Shown: piece after piece, positions 16,086 through 28,479 of the stretch
How the letters are laid out: the number at the start of each line of letters is the position of its first letter
Numbering within the stretch: position 1 is the stretch's first letter
From: DASRDU01 sp046331565
Lineage (GTDB): Bacteria; Acidobacteriota; Blastocatellia; RBC074
Length of the DNA: 64,000 nucleotides
Reading direction: 5' to 3'
NCBI GenBank assembly: GCA_046331565.1
Contig: JAXLQP010000003.1
Location: 372,001-436,000, forward strand
Notes under the pieces: model-generated
Databases searched by the model: none
What the model was told of the DNA's origin: nothing
What the model saw: only the letters and a program-made list of their open reading frames with translations
Program-made: the position numbers and the translations under genes

Positions 16086-17645
16086 ATGATGAGTCAGGCA
16101 GATGATTTGACAACACAACTCAGGCAGGAGGTGGCCGAACTGCGCGCCCGCCTGCATCAGCTTGAGGCTGAGCGACGACACGATGAGGCGCTGCGCCGGA
16201 GTGAAGTGCCGCTCAGGCAGATGGCCGAAAATATTCGGGAAATGATTTTTCTGGTTGAAGCCGACGGCAGCCGCGTGCATTACGTCAATCCGGCTTATGA
16301 ACAGATTACGGGCTGCACCTGCGCCAGCATTTATGAAAAACCGGAGTCCTGGCTTGACGCAGTGCATCCGGATGATCTGGGGCGAGTGCGTGAGGCTTAT
16401 GAAGGGCTGAAGCAGGGCGACCAGGGATTCACGCTTGAATACCGCATTGTGCGCCCTGATGGCTCGATTCGCTGGATCTGGGATCGCACCTTTCCCATCT
16501 CTGACGAAACCGGCCAGGTGCGCCGACTGGCCGGAGTTGCGGAAGATATTACTGACCGCAAGAAGGCTGAAGCCGAACTGCGCAAGAGCGAAATGCTGTT
16601 TCGCGCCGTGGCTGAAACAGCGCCCTGCTCGATCATCATTTACCGGGGGGATGAAATCTGTTACGTCAATGCCGCCTCAACCGAAATTTCCGGCTACTCA
16701 CGCGAGGAACTGTTGCGGATGACACCCTGGCAGATCATTCATCCCGATCAGCAGGAGATGGTCAGAACCAGAGCGCACCTCAGACCGCAGCAGCAGTTGC
16801 CGCCAACCAGCGAAGAAGAACGGATCGTGACCAGACAGGGCGAGGAACGCTGGATTGAGGTTTTCGCCACTGTGATTCCTGACTATGAAGGCCGCCCCGC
16901 CGGACTGGCCATCGCACTTGACACCACTGAACGCCGCCGGGTGGAAGCGCAGAACAAGGATTCGCGGGAACAACTGCGCCAGTTTGCCGCGCGCATCGAA
17001 GGCGCCCGCGAAGAAGAACGCAAGGCCATCGCGCGTGAAGTGCATGACGAACTGGCACAGTCGCTCACGGCGCTCAGATTCGACCTCTGGTGGCTCGACC
17101 ACCGCCTGGCGTCACTGCCCGGCGAGGAGATCAGCCAGTGCCGCGAACGGTCGGCGGATATGATCGGCATTGTGGATCAGACCATCAAAGCCGTGCAGCG
17201 CATTGCGACCAGTCTGCGCCCCAGCATTCTGGATGATCTGGGACTGGTGGCTGCCGTTGAATGGCTGGTGCAGGACTTCCAGGCCCGCACGTCCATCAGC
17301 CTGCGGCTGAATTCAGAATTCGATGACGCCAGCCTCGATCATGCTTCGGCCACCGCGCTCTTTCGCATTCTTCAGGAATCGCTGACCAATATCTCACGTC
17401 ACGCCGGAGCCACCGAAGCCACCATCAGTCTGAAGGAAGAGGCGGGGCATCTGGTGCTGGAAATCAGCGACAATGGCCGGGGCATTACCGCTGACGAAAT
17501 CAACAACACGCGCTCGCTCGGTCTGCCTGGCATGCGCGAAAGAGCGCTGCTGCTTGGCGGCGATCTCAGCGTCACGGGCCGCGATCAGGCAGGCACCACC
17601 GTGCAGGTGCGCCTTCCCTTGCGCCGCACCTCATCACCCGAATGA
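16086..17645 (+). CDS. PAS-domain sensor histidine kinase, HisKA_3 (NarX-type)
   Basis: 519 residues and no membrane helix, so it is a cytoplasmic sensor. An N-terminal coiled coil (about 5-40) precedes two PAS domains with PAC motifs (about 40-165, 166-290). The dimerisation/phosphoacceptor region has AREVHDELAQSLTALRFDL with the conserved His, and the ATPase domain has ILQESLTNISRHAGA, EISDNGRG and GLPGMRERALLLGG, all typical of the NarL-partner class. The PASs suggest redox, haem or small-ligand sensing, unproven. TTG 16083 precedes ATG 16086; GAAGG lies 5 nt upstream of the ATG. It is followed by its likely response regulator. Confidence 0.92.
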   Translation: MMSQADDLTTQLRQEVAELRARLHQLEAERRHDEALRRSEVPLRQMAENIREMIFLVEADGSRVHYVNPAYEQITGCTCASIYEKPESWLDAVHPDDLGRVREAYEGLKQGDQGFTLEYRIVRPDGSIRWIWDRTFPISDETGQVRRLAGVAEDITDRKKAEAELRKSEMLFRAVAETAPCSIIIYRGDEICYVNAASTEISGYSREELLRMTPWQIIHPDQQEMVRTRAHLRPQQQLPPTSEEERIVTRQGEERWIEVFATVIPDYEGRPAGLAIALDTTERRRVEAQNKDSREQLRQFAARIEGAREEERKAIAREVHDELAQSLTALRFDLWWLDHRLASLPGEEISQCRERSADMIGIVDQTIKAVQRIATSLRPSILDDLGLVAAVEWLVQDFQARTSISLRLNSEFDDASLDHASATALFRILQESLTNISRHAGATEATISLKEEAGHLVLEISDNGRGITADEINNTRSLGLPGMRERALLLGGDLSVTGRDQAGTTVQVRLPLRRTSSPE

Positions 17646-17736
17646 AAAAATCATTACCGCTGGTCATTCACTGATTCGGCAGATACTCACAGGCCTGGCA
17701 GTCTGTTATATTCAACCTGTCAGCAGGAGGCGACCG

Positions 17737-18369
17737 ATGATTCGAATTATTATTGCCGATGATCACGCCATCGTGCGCGAAGGATTGCGGCGGATCGTTG
17801 AAGATGACCCTGAAATCACCATCACCGGTGAAGCGGCGACGGCCCGCGAAGTTCTCACTCTGCTCAACGAACAGTTCTGTGATGTGCTGGTGCTGGATCT
17901 CAATCTGCCCGACAACAACGGCCTTGATCTGTTGCAGACGATCAGAAAGGAACGCCCGCAACTGCCGGTGCTGGTGCTGAGCATCTTTCCCGAAGATCAG
18001 TACGCGTTGCGCGCGCTCAGAGTCGGAGCCGCCGGTTACATCAACAAGCGAACGGCCCCGGAAGAACTGCTGACGGCAATTCGCCGGGTCTATCGTTCGG
18101 GCAAATACATTTCGCAGTCGCTGGCCGAAAAGCTCGCCTTTGAACTTGACCCGCTGACCCGCAAGCCGCCGCACGAAACTCTCTCTGACCGTGAATTTCA
18201 GGTGCTGCGCCTGATTGCATCCGGCAAATCGGTCAGTGAAATTGCGGCTGAATTCTCACTCAGCGTCACGACCATCAGCACCTACCGGGCGCGCATTCTC
18301 GAAAAGATGGGCTTCAAAAACAACGCCGAACTGACCCGCTACGCACTCGAACACAAGCTGATTGACTGA
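17737..18369 (+). CDS. Response regulator, NarL/FixJ family (receiver + LuxR HTH)
   Basis: 210 residues. The receiver domain (about 1-120) has the acidic pair IIIADDHAIVREG, the phosphoacceptor Asp in VLVLDLNLPDNNG, and Lys in GYINKRTAPEEL. The LuxR-type DNA-binding domain (about 145-205) reads LSDREFQVLRLIASGKSVSE and continues with SLSVTTISTYRARILEKMG. It should be phosphorylated by the kinase 91 bp upstream and act as a transcription factor. The start is ATG 17737 with a strong CAGGAGG site at 17724-17730; the longer open frame from 17473 overlaps the kinase and is not needed. Confidence 0.94.
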   Translation: MIRIIIADDHAIVREGLRRIVEDDPEITITGEAATAREVLTLLNEQFCDVLVLDLNLPDNNGLDLLQTIRKERPQLPVLVLSIFPEDQYALRALRVGAAGYINKRTAPEELLTAIRRVYRSGKYISQSLAEKLAFELDPLTRKPPHETLSDREFQVLRLIASGKSVSEIAAEFSLSVTTISTYRARILEKMGFKNNAELTRYALEHKLID

Positions 18370-18813
18370 TCCTGTCCTTCCTGGCCGCCAAATACCCTGC
18401 CGCCTTTGTAGTTCAAACAATGACAAGACCCCCGCAATAATCCTACAGACAACTTTAAGTTCCGACGATTCTCTTAATTTTCCGTTCAGCGATAATAGAC
18501 TGGCATTACGAACTGGCCTGATCAGTTCAGAAATGCTGACTGTCGGCTGACAGTGTTGAGTTAGCAGGTCGCCAGATTCCTCAACCAGCAAACAAAGTTC
18601 GCTCAAGCAGGTTTGCAGCCAGCCCGACAAAGTACCAGAGTTTTCTTCAGGCAGAGCAGCCAGTCGCTTTATCACCACACTGGCCACCCTGAGATCTCGT
18701 TTTGGCAGGTCCCCCCATGGCAATGCCTTGATGACGAATCACAGGCGGTGTTCCAACCTGCCAACAATATCATCAGGAAAATGCGGCAGCGCCTGTGGGC
18801 CTGTTGCATCCGT
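18370..18813. other. Gene-free region before a strong terminator; possible small RNA
   Basis: About 440 bp follow the response regulator stop with no credible coding frame. The region ends in a convincing rho-independent terminator on the plus strand (18814-18867), which is far from any plus-strand stop codon. This leaves room for an untranslated RNA or a very long 3' UTR. I cannot identify a known RNA family. Confidence 0.4.
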
Positions 18814-18867
18814 CAGACATCCGGTTCCGGTGAGCGGGAAAGCTGAAACCGGATGTCTGATTTTTTT
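18814..18867 (+). terminator. Rho-independent terminator (plus strand)
   Basis: Perfect 13-nt arms CAGACATCCGGTT (18814-18826) and AACCGGATGTCTG (18847-18859) with a 20-nt loop are followed by ATTTTTTT (18860-18867). This is a textbook intrinsic terminator, 445 nt downstream of the response regulator stop. Confidence 0.85.
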
Positions 18868-18959
18868 ATCTCTCACCAGCCATTCCGCGCCGCTTCATCC
18901 GGGCTGACATTCACTAAAGCAATCCTGACTTGCAGGGCGTTGCTGCGCCCTGACCGCAG

Positions 18960-18993
18960 CAAAGAAAAACAGCCCGGCAAATTGCCGGGCTGT
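18960..18993 (-). terminator. Rho-independent terminator for the CDF gene (minus strand)
   Basis: On the minus strand ACAGCCCGGCAA (18993-18982) pairs with TTGCCGGGCTGT (18980-18969), followed by TTTCTTT. The stem is 12 bp with a one-base loop in the strict pairing. It lies 43 nt past the stop codon of the CDF transporter gene. Confidence 0.88.
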
Positions 18994-19036
18994 CTGATCT
19001 GTTCGCTCCAGGACAAAACCAGCCGTGTCCTGCGCG

Positions 19037-20035
19037 TCAGTGATGGCTGCTTTTCATCATCACGTTCGGTGGCGGCTCAGGCTCATCTCTGAGGTCAGTC
19101 GGCAGCGGCTCAACGTGAATCGTGACGGTCACTGCGCCGAGTTCATTTTCAAGCCTGCGTTCGATCTCCTCGGTGACGGAATGGCTGGCGATGTGATCGT
19201 GTTCGATCTCAGGGCTGACGTGCAGGTGCATTTCCACAAACATTCCGTTGCTGCGGCCCCGCGAGCGAATGTCATGCACCGAATGCACGCCGGGCACGCT
19301 TTCGACGACGCGCGCAATTTCGTCGGCTCTGACCGGCGCGGCATCAACGAGCACCGGCACCGTCGCCTTGAAAATCTGATAACCGCTCCACGCAATCACG
19401 ACCGCCACGCAGAGCGCCAGAATCGGATCGAGCCAGACATAACCCATCCGCACAAAGAGCAGTCCGGCCAGAATCGAACAACTGACCACGACATCACTGC
19501 GCGTGTGCGTCGCGTCGGCAATCAGAAAATCGCTTTGCAGGCGTCGCCCTTCGCGCTGTTCGTAAACCGTGACGATGATGTTGACGACAATCGTCACGAT
19601 CATCACGGCCAGCGTCAGACTGCTGATTTCAGGCGGTGTGCTGTCACCGGCAAAGAGGCGTTTGATCGCGCTGACGGCAATCTGATAGCAGGTCACGAAC
19701 AGAAAACCGGCGATGGCAAACGCCGCGAGCGTTTCAAATTTCTCGTGACCGTAAGGATGCTCATCATCCGGTTCCTGCATGGCGAAACGCATGACCGCCA
19801 GCCCGACGATGTTGTTGATTGAATCAACCGAGGAATGCACCGCGTCGCTGATGACGCTGAGGCTGCCGGCCATCAGTCCGGCGATCAGTTTGCCGACCAC
19901 CACCGCAATGTTCAGCGCGAGCGTCAACAGCAGCACGCGCTGAACACCACGACTGTAATCAGGCCGACTGACGCCACTCGCGGGCGCGCCGGTATCAGAA
20001 TCTCTGCGTGAATTCGAGGTAAGCGAATCTGGCAT
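19037..20035 (-). CDS. Cation diffusion facilitator (CDF) family metal exporter
   Basis: 332 residues. About six membrane helices lie in the first 215 residues. The metal site is formed by SDAVHSSVDS in helix 2 and ADATHTRSD in helix 5, the HxxxD pattern of Zn/Fe/Mn-type CDF exchangers. The C-terminal cytoplasmic domain (about 220-310) has VPGVHSVHDIRSRGRSNG and EMHLHVSPEI, and the tail ends MMKSSHH. It exports divalent metal against protons. ATG 20035 overlaps the end of the upstream porin gene by 41 bp, so translation may be coupled. A clear terminator follows. Confidence 0.9.
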   Translation of the reverse strand: MPDSLTSNSRRDSDTGAPASGVSRPDYSRGVQRVLLLTLALNIAVVVGKLIAGLMAGSLSVISDAVHSSVDSINNIVGLAVMRFAMQEPDDEHPYGHEKFETLAAFAIAGFLFVTCYQIAVSAIKRLFAGDSTPPEISSLTLAVMIVTIVVNIIVTVYEQREGRRLQSDFLIADATHTRSDVVVSCSILAGLLFVRMGYVWLDPILALCVAVVIAWSGYQIFKATVPVLVDAAPVRADEIARVVESVPGVHSVHDIRSRGRSNGMFVEMHLHVSPEIEHDHIASHSVTEEIERRLENELGAVTVTIHVEPLPTDLRDEPEPPPNVMMKSSHH

Positions 20036-21551
20036 TGCGGCCTTCCGGGTAAATGCTTCCGGCCACCCCGCCGCCACGCACGCCGCCCAGATAAAAAGTC
20101 AGCGTGGTGCGCGAGGTAACGTTGCAATCAACGCTCACGTCAGCCAGCGTGCCGAGCGATTGTCTGCCATTACTCGGACGCGCCGCGTAACCGAAAGTCT
20201 GTGCCTGAAATGCACCGCCGCCAGCATACCACAGGTCTTTTGCGCTGCTTAAGCGCAGGTGATGCACGTCAGCCCGCAGCGCCAGTTTCGCGTGCGGTTT
20301 CAGGCGCAACTGCGCAAAGGCATCTTCGTTGTTCATCTGATTGAAGAACGGGAAGCGCGCATAAATGCGCGGCGTCGGCAGCACCTGAAAATATGTGCCG
20401 TGCGTCGTGTCGGTCGCGTCGCCATCGCCGCTGCTGCGGAAGTATCCGGCGCGCACCCAGGGTTTGATTTTATCGGCCAGCTTACCGCTGAACTGATAAC
20501 CCGCTTCAGCCGCAATCGCTCCGGCGCGATGATCGAGCCGTCCCCACTGCCCGAACTGTCCCGCGCCCCACAACAGCACGTCAACTTTGCCGCTGCCGGC
20601 CTTGTAAGCGCCGATGTAATGCCCGCCGAGCGTCGTGATGCGAATGTTGTCAACATCGGCAGCGCGCAGTGCCGCTGAGCGATTGTCAACTTTCAGCACG
20701 CGACGGCCATCGTGATAATGCAGCGCAAAGGCGCGCATTTCGCTTTCGCCTTTTTTGAATTTGAAAGGCTTCGTGAAAGCGCCGTAGTAAAAATCAATAT
20801 CCAGTTCCTCGTTGCCTTTCAACTGAAAGACGCCTTCGGTCGGTCGCGCCGCAAGGAAGGTAAAGTTGCCGGGCCTTGCGTTGCGCCCGTATTGCACGCC
20901 GTCAAAGCTGCGTCCGATGTGCGAAAAACCAAACGTCCCAATCAGCCGCTGTGCGATGTGGTCGCGCTTGATTGTGGCCAGCGTGGCATCGGTCGGCGTG
21001 ATTTCAGCGCCGTCATTGAAGTCAAAGCGCCCCAGTTTCAGGCTGCTCGCCTTGTCGCCGCCGATGCCTTTGAAGCGCACATAAGCCTGTTTGAGAATCG
21101 CGCTCGCATCCTGCCGCCCGCTCGCGGCGAAGTAGTTGCCGCCGAGTCCAAGCTGCCCCTGCGGCGCAGGCGCGATGGCGTTGTCCGGCACATTGATCAG
21201 CCAGGGAAATTCGCCTTCGACCTGCCACTCAAATTTTTCCTGCTGCTGGCCAATGCCCAGGCGCAGCGTCACCGCGCCGAAGTTGTAATTGTTATTTGTC
21301 GCTGAAGTGTCGAACCAGTCCCAGCTTTCCAGGCGCGCGCGCACGCTGCCGCTGATGGTCAGGCTGCCGACCTTGAGCGGCGCAGGCGTCGGGGCCGGAG
21401 TGGGTTTCGTCGTGGCGGACAGCTTTTGCGGGGCCGGGGTCGGATCGGCTTTCGCCCCGGTCAGGCTCTGCGCCTGAATTGTGATCAGTGTCAGGGTAAA
21501 CAGGGAAAGAATAAGAAAAGCCCGGTGAATAATCAGTTTCCGCGTGGTCAT
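19995..21551 (-). CDS. Alginate-export-type outer membrane porin
   Basis: 518 residues. A signal peptide (MTTRKLIIHRAFLILSLFTL and on to AQS) is followed by a Pro/Thr/Ala-rich linker (PTPAPQKL, KPTPAPTPAPL; about 32-58) and then alternating beta-strand sequence with many Gly and aromatic residues, ending FAYLEFTQRF with the C-terminal Phe typical of outer membrane barrels. FGAVTLRLGIGQQQEKFEWQ and YGRNARPGNFTFLAARP fit the Alginate_exp (PF13372) family. The transported solute is unknown. ATG 21551 has GAGGAA upstream. The frame further upstream comes from a palindromic repeat. Confidence 0.8.
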   Translation of the reverse strand: MTTRKLIIHRAFLILSLFTLTLITIQAQSLTGAKADPTPAPQKLSATTKPTPAPTPAPLKVGSLTISGSVRARLESWDWFDTSATNNNYNFGAVTLRLGIGQQQEKFEWQVEGEFPWLINVPDNAIAPAPQGQLGLGGNYFAASGRQDASAILKQAYVRFKGIGGDKASSLKLGRFDFNDGAEITPTDATLATIKRDHIAQRLIGTFGFSHIGRSFDGVQYGRNARPGNFTFLAARPTEGVFQLKGNEELDIDFYYGAFTKPFKFKKGESEMRAFALHYHDGRRVLKVDNRSAALRAADVDNIRITTLGGHYIGAYKAGSGKVDVLLWGAGQFGQWGRLDHRAGAIAAEAGYQFSGKLADKIKPWVRAGYFRSSGDGDATDTTHGTYFQVLPTPRIYARFPFFNQMNNEDAFAQLRLKPHAKLALRADVHHLRLSSAKDLWYAGGGAFQAQTFGYAARPSNGRQSLGTLADVSVDCNVTSRTTLTFYLGGVRGGGVAGSIYPEGRNARFAYLEFTQRF

Positions 21552-21567
21552 GAAATTCCTCAGAATG

Positions 21568-21651
21568 TGTTCGACAAGCTGCCAGCTTGCCGCTGACTCA
21601 TCCAAAAGATCGGTTTCGGCAGATACCGACAAGCTGGCAGCTTGTCGAACA
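21568..21651. repeat. Inverted repeat TGTTCGACAAGCTGCCAGCT, 22-nt perfect arms
   Basis: Arms at 21568-21589 and 21630-21651 match perfectly; the inner part AAGCTGCCAGCTT is itself nearly palindromic. It lies 17 nt upstream of the porin start, between it and the radical SAM stop at 21813. Relatives: 13389-13426 and 49071-49095. Confidence 0.85.
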
Positions 21652-21812
21652 TTACAAAGCGCACAGTGAACAAAACTCTGCCAGCGCAATCGCGGAGCAA
21701 GGCTTGTGCCTGCCCGGTGCAGACAGTTTTATCCGGCAATATTCCCACCAGGAATCAGCAGAGCGAAGCAGGCTGGGGATAATCGCTCAGATGGCTGAGA
21801 AAAAGTGCGCAT

Positions 21813-22613
21813 TCAGCGCGCCTCTTCAGGGCGGTAGACTGAAACTATCGGCAGTCCGGTCAGAGCGCGCAATCCGGCTTCGATCTGTTCGGCCTGGGTG
21901 TGGTCAAGAACCCTCAGCCGGACGGCATTTTCAACCACCGGCGAATGATTGCCGCGCGTGCCGAGCGACCACTGGCGCGGCACCGGGCGCAGCGGAGTGT
22001 TAAGCTGCACTTCATCGGGCCTGATTTCATTGAGCAGCGCGGCGAGCGATTCGATTTCCCTGCTGTTCATCGGCATCAGCATCGTCTGCACGGCCAGTTC
22101 GCCCTGATATTCAGCGCGCAGCTTTTTGATGCCTGCCACCACGCTCTCCAGCGTGACGCCTTCAACCGGGCGATTGACGATTCTGAACATGCGTTCGTCA
22201 GCCGCATCCAGCTTGCAGAAAACCCTGTCGGCCTCGCTGAGGTCGCGCCGCACCGGGGCATCATTCAATATTGTCGCATTGGTCAGCACAATCACGGGTT
22301 TGCCGGTGAAGGCTTTGATTTCGCGGATGACTTCGCCCAGATTAAGCGCCAGTGTGGGTTCACCGTTGCCTGAAATGGTAATGACATCTGCCGACTGCCA
22401 GTCACTGGCCCGCAGATCAGCCATCACCTGCGCGGTCGGAACATAAACCCGGCGCTCCATCGTGTGGACATTAATGCGACCAAGCTGGCAGTAGACGCAT
22501 TTGAATGAGCAGATGGAGTTGATGAATAACAGATCAACGCCAAGCGACGCTCCGAGCCGCCATGATTTGACGGGGCCATACACAGTTGATTGCGGAATTT
22601 GATCAGCCGTCAC
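21813..22613 (-). CDS. Radical SAM protein (COG0731-like)
   Basis: 266 residues. The radical SAM motif CSFKCVYCQLG (CxxxCxxC) lies near residue 38, binding the [4Fe-4S] cluster that cleaves SAM. ITISGNGEPTLALN matches the GGEP-like SAM-binding motif, and VIVLTNATILND and FCKLDAADE fit the COG0731 group related to wyosine-forming enzymes; the actual substrate is unknown. I chose GTG 22613 because GGAGGAAGG lies 5 nt upstream; the frame is open to 22901, but that region overlaps the divergent TorD promoter and lacks family similarity. Confidence 0.82.
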   Translation of the reverse strand: MTADQIPQSTVYGPVKSWRLGASLGVDLLFINSICSFKCVYCQLGRINVHTMERRVYVPTAQVMADLRASDWQSADVITISGNGEPTLALNLGEVIREIKAFTGKPVIVLTNATILNDAPVRRDLSEADRVFCKLDAADERMFRIVNRPVEGVTLESVVAGIKKLRAEYQGELAVQTMLMPMNSREIESLAALLNEIRPDEVQLNTPLRPVPRQWSLGTRGNHSPVVENAVRLRVLDHTQAEQIEAGLRALTGLPIVSVYRPEEAR

Positions 22614-22866
22614 GAAAACCTTCCTCCGAAAACGTAAAAAACCGTCAGCACTTTCACCCGCTGTTGAGCGAATTTTCTCACGCTCTGCGCAAAAAAACTC
22701 AATCTGATTCGCTGTCCTGTTCCGACACCTGCCTTCGGCACCTGGCATAAGTACTGCAACAACAAGGCCAGAACGTGTGTCACACGGTCTGAAATATTTC
22801 AGTTCGATGGTTTCGATTTTGAGCAGCATCACCCCGACCCGGAACAGGCGAAAGGAAGGCATCATC

Positions 22867-23574
22867 ATGACCACCGTACTTGCTGAACCCGATGCAGTCA
22901 TTCTGGAAGAAAGAGACAGGGAGAGCGTGCTGGCCCGCAGCGCTGCTTATGCGCTCTTCTCGCAACTGACTGCCCCGCCCGCCAGGGCGACAGACGATCC
23001 CGATCACTTCCTGCCCGGCGATCTGCCTTACGCCCTGGAAGAGATTGAGGAGGCGCTGCCCTGCGACGTTGATTTCTACCCGCTCGCCAAAACCGCCTGG
23101 CGACTGAGCGAATCCGATTACCACGCCCTGCGAGATGAATACACGCGGCTTTTTGAAACTGCCGCTGACGAGTTGCCTGTGCCGATTTGTGAGAGTCAGG
23201 CCAGAGGCCGCTCAGCACGGTCCCGCGATGAACTGCTCAGCTTCTATGAGTTTTTCGGCTACGCGCCCTGCGAAGAGAATCAGGCGCAGCCCGATCATCT
23301 GTCGGTGATGCTTGAATTCATGCATTACCTGGCCTGGCGCGAAAGTCAGGAACCCGATCCGGTCGAAATTCTGTCGTGGCAGTTTGCGCAGCGCGACTTT
23401 CTGGAACGGCACCTGACCGACTGGTTTTCGCAACTGCTCGTCGGCGTGCAGCTCAACGGTTCGTCGCTCTTTTACCTGCGGCTGTTTGAATCGCTCGGAG
23501 CTTTTCTGCGCGCTGATGCCAGGTGGCAGCAGCAGACGATTGATGAGGCGCAGAATTCGTTATCGCCCGCGTAA
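22867..23574 (+). CDS. TorD/DmsD-family chaperone-like protein
   Basis: 235 residues, acidic and all-helical. LARSAAYALFSQLTAPP at the N-terminus, LRDEYTRLFE near residue 90 and VPICESQARGR followed by LLSFYEFFGYAP and PDHLSVMLEFMHYLA are the conserved features of TorD/DmsD/NarJ chaperones, which load molybdenum cofactor into redox enzymes and guard their Tat export. No molybdoenzyme is in the window; its neighbour is pyruvate:ferredoxin oxidoreductase. The start is ATG 22867 with AAAGGAAGG upstream. The protein may serve an enzyme elsewhere or a different redox partner. Confidence 0.85.
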   Translation: MTTVLAEPDAVILEERDRESVLARSAAYALFSQLTAPPARATDDPDHFLPGDLPYALEEIEEALPCDVDFYPLAKTAWRLSESDYHALRDEYTRLFETAADELPVPICESQARGRSARSRDELLSFYEFFGYAPCEENQAQPDHLSVMLEFMHYLAWRESQEPDPVEILSWQFAQRDFLERHLTDWFSQLLVGVQLNGSSLFYLRLFESLGAFLRADARWQQQTIDEAQNSLSPA

Positions 23575-23626
23575 GCAGGCGACTCTTTCTTAATTATTCT
23601 GCTTTGCGCCGCTCCACGCCTGCTTA
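23572..23626 (+). repeat. Stem TAAGCAGGCG / CGCCTGCTTA after the TorD-like gene
   Basis: Ten-nt arms at 23572-23581 and 23617-23626 pair perfectly; arm 1 begins with the TAA stop codon of the TorD-like gene. The loop includes CTTTCTTAATTATTCTGC. This may be a weak terminator or processing hairpin before nifJ. Confidence 0.5.
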
Positions 23627-23672
23627 TGCTGACTGTGCTGTGCGGCATCTGTCCGACCCTGCGGGAACACTA

Positions 23673-27278
<3,606 letters not shown>

Positions 27279-27302
27279 GCAGGGCGGCTTTCAGTCAGAA
27301 AG

Positions 27303-27411
27303 AAGAGAGATGACGGAACACACGGAAAGAACGAAACAGACGGAACGAACCTGCGCCAGGCCTGGGCTTTTCGTGTGTTTCGTTCTTTCCGTGTGTTCCG
27401 TCATCTCTCTT
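27303..27411. repeat. 9-nt periodic ACGGAACAC hairpin, perfect 36-nt arms
   Basis: Arms at 27303-27338 and 27376-27411 are perfectly complementary. Units are ACGGAACAC, ACGGAAAGA, ACGAAACAG, ACGGAACGA. It begins 25 nt after the nifJ stop and ends 31 nt before the next gene. It shares its AAGAGAGATGACGGAACA terminus with the 6821 and 40841 elements. Confidence 0.95.
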
Positions 27412-27442
27412 CCCTGCCCTATTCTCAGAGTGGAGAAATTTT

Positions 27443-28462
27443 ATGAATCTGAAAACAAATTATCTGGGCCTGAATCTGCGGACGCCGCTGGTGGTGTCGG
27501 CGTCGCCGCTGTCTGAGGAACTCGACGACATCAGGCGCATGGAAGACGCCGGAGCAGCAGCAGTTGTGTTGTATTCGCTGTTTGAAGAACAACTGGTGCG
27601 CGAGCAGTTCGAACTGGAACACCATCTGACGCAGGGCACTGAAAGTTACGCCGAGGCGCTGACTTACTTTCCCGCGCCGACCTTATTCAACATCGGGCCG
27701 GAAGGTTATCTCAATCACATTCGCCGCGCCAAAGCCGCCGTTGACATTCCGATTATTGCGAGCCTCAACGGCGCTTCGATGGGCGGATGGACAAGTTATG
27801 CGCGGCTGATGGAAGAGGCCGGAGCCGACGCGCTGGAATTAAATATTTATTCCATCCCGGCAGACACTGACATGTCAGGCGCGCAGATCGAGCAGAACTG
27901 CCTGGAGATTCTGGCTTCGGTCAGGTCACAGGTCAGCATTCCGGTGGCAGTCAAACTCAGTCCTTTTTTCAGCAGCCTGGCGAATATGGCCAAACGGCTG
28001 GATAATGCAGGGGCTGACGCGCTGGTGCTGTTCAATCGTTTCTACCAGCCGGATATTCATCCTGAAACGCTTGAAGTGCGGCCCGGCATCATTCTCAGCA
28101 CTCCGCAGGCGCTGCGGCTGCCGATGCGCTGGATTGCGATTCTCTACGGGCGCATCCGCGCGTCACTGGCGGCGACGAGCGGCATTCACACGGCGTCGGA
28201 TGTGCTGAAGATGCTGATGGCCGGAGCCAGCGTCACTATGCTCTGTTCGGTGCTCTATCGTTACGGCATCGGGCAGATTCGCGTCATCGAACGCGAACTG
28301 AGTCACTGGCTGGTCGAACACGAATATGAATCGGTCAGTCAGTTGCGCGGCAGCATGAGTCAGCTTCACTGCGCCAGTCCGGGCGAGTTCGAGCGCGCCC
28401 AGTACATTCGCGCGCTCCACAGCTTCAGGCCCGCACAGGGACACGAGTCAAATCACCGGTAA
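27443..28462 (+). CDS. Dihydroorotate dehydrogenase-like protein
   Basis: 339 residues. The TIM-barrel flavoprotein fold of class 1 DHODs is clear: YLGLNLRTPLVVSASPLSEE at the start, PIIASLNGASMGGWTSYARL, GADALELNIYSIPAD, VAVKLSPFFSSLANMAK and GIHTASDVLKMLMAGASVTM. However the ELN(L)SCPN stretch of true DHODs is ELNIYSIPAD here, so orotate synthesis is doubtful. Such proteins recur next to nifJ, which suggests a ferredoxin- or flavin-linked reductase role tied to PFOR (inference). ATG 27443 has GGAGAAA upstream. The next gene starts 17 bp on. Confidence 0.85.
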   Translation: MNLKTNYLGLNLRTPLVVSASPLSEELDDIRRMEDAGAAAVVLYSLFEEQLVREQFELEHHLTQGTESYAEALTYFPAPTLFNIGPEGYLNHIRRAKAAVDIPIIASLNGASMGGWTSYARLMEEAGADALELNIYSIPADTDMSGAQIEQNCLEILASVRSQVSIPVAVKLSPFFSSLANMAKRLDNAGADALVLFNRFYQPDIHPETLEVRPGIILSTPQALRLPMRWIAILYGRIRASLAATSGIHTASDVLKMLMAGASVTMLCSVLYRYGIGQIRVIERELSHWLVEHEYESVSQLRGSMSQLHCASPGEFERAQYIRALHSFRPAQGHESNHR

Positions 28463-28479
28463 GGCAGAGGAGAATACTA

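Noticed and set aside
17473..17736. Longer response regulator overlapping the kinase
   Set aside because: ATG 17737 has a strong CAGGAGG site and gives the canonical receiver-domain start; the extension is out of frame with the kinase and unlike any domain.
22614..22901. N-terminal extension of the radical SAM gene
   Set aside because: The frame is open to 22901, but it overlaps the divergent TorD start, whereas GTG 22613 has an ideal ribosome site 5 nt upstream and precedes the conserved region.
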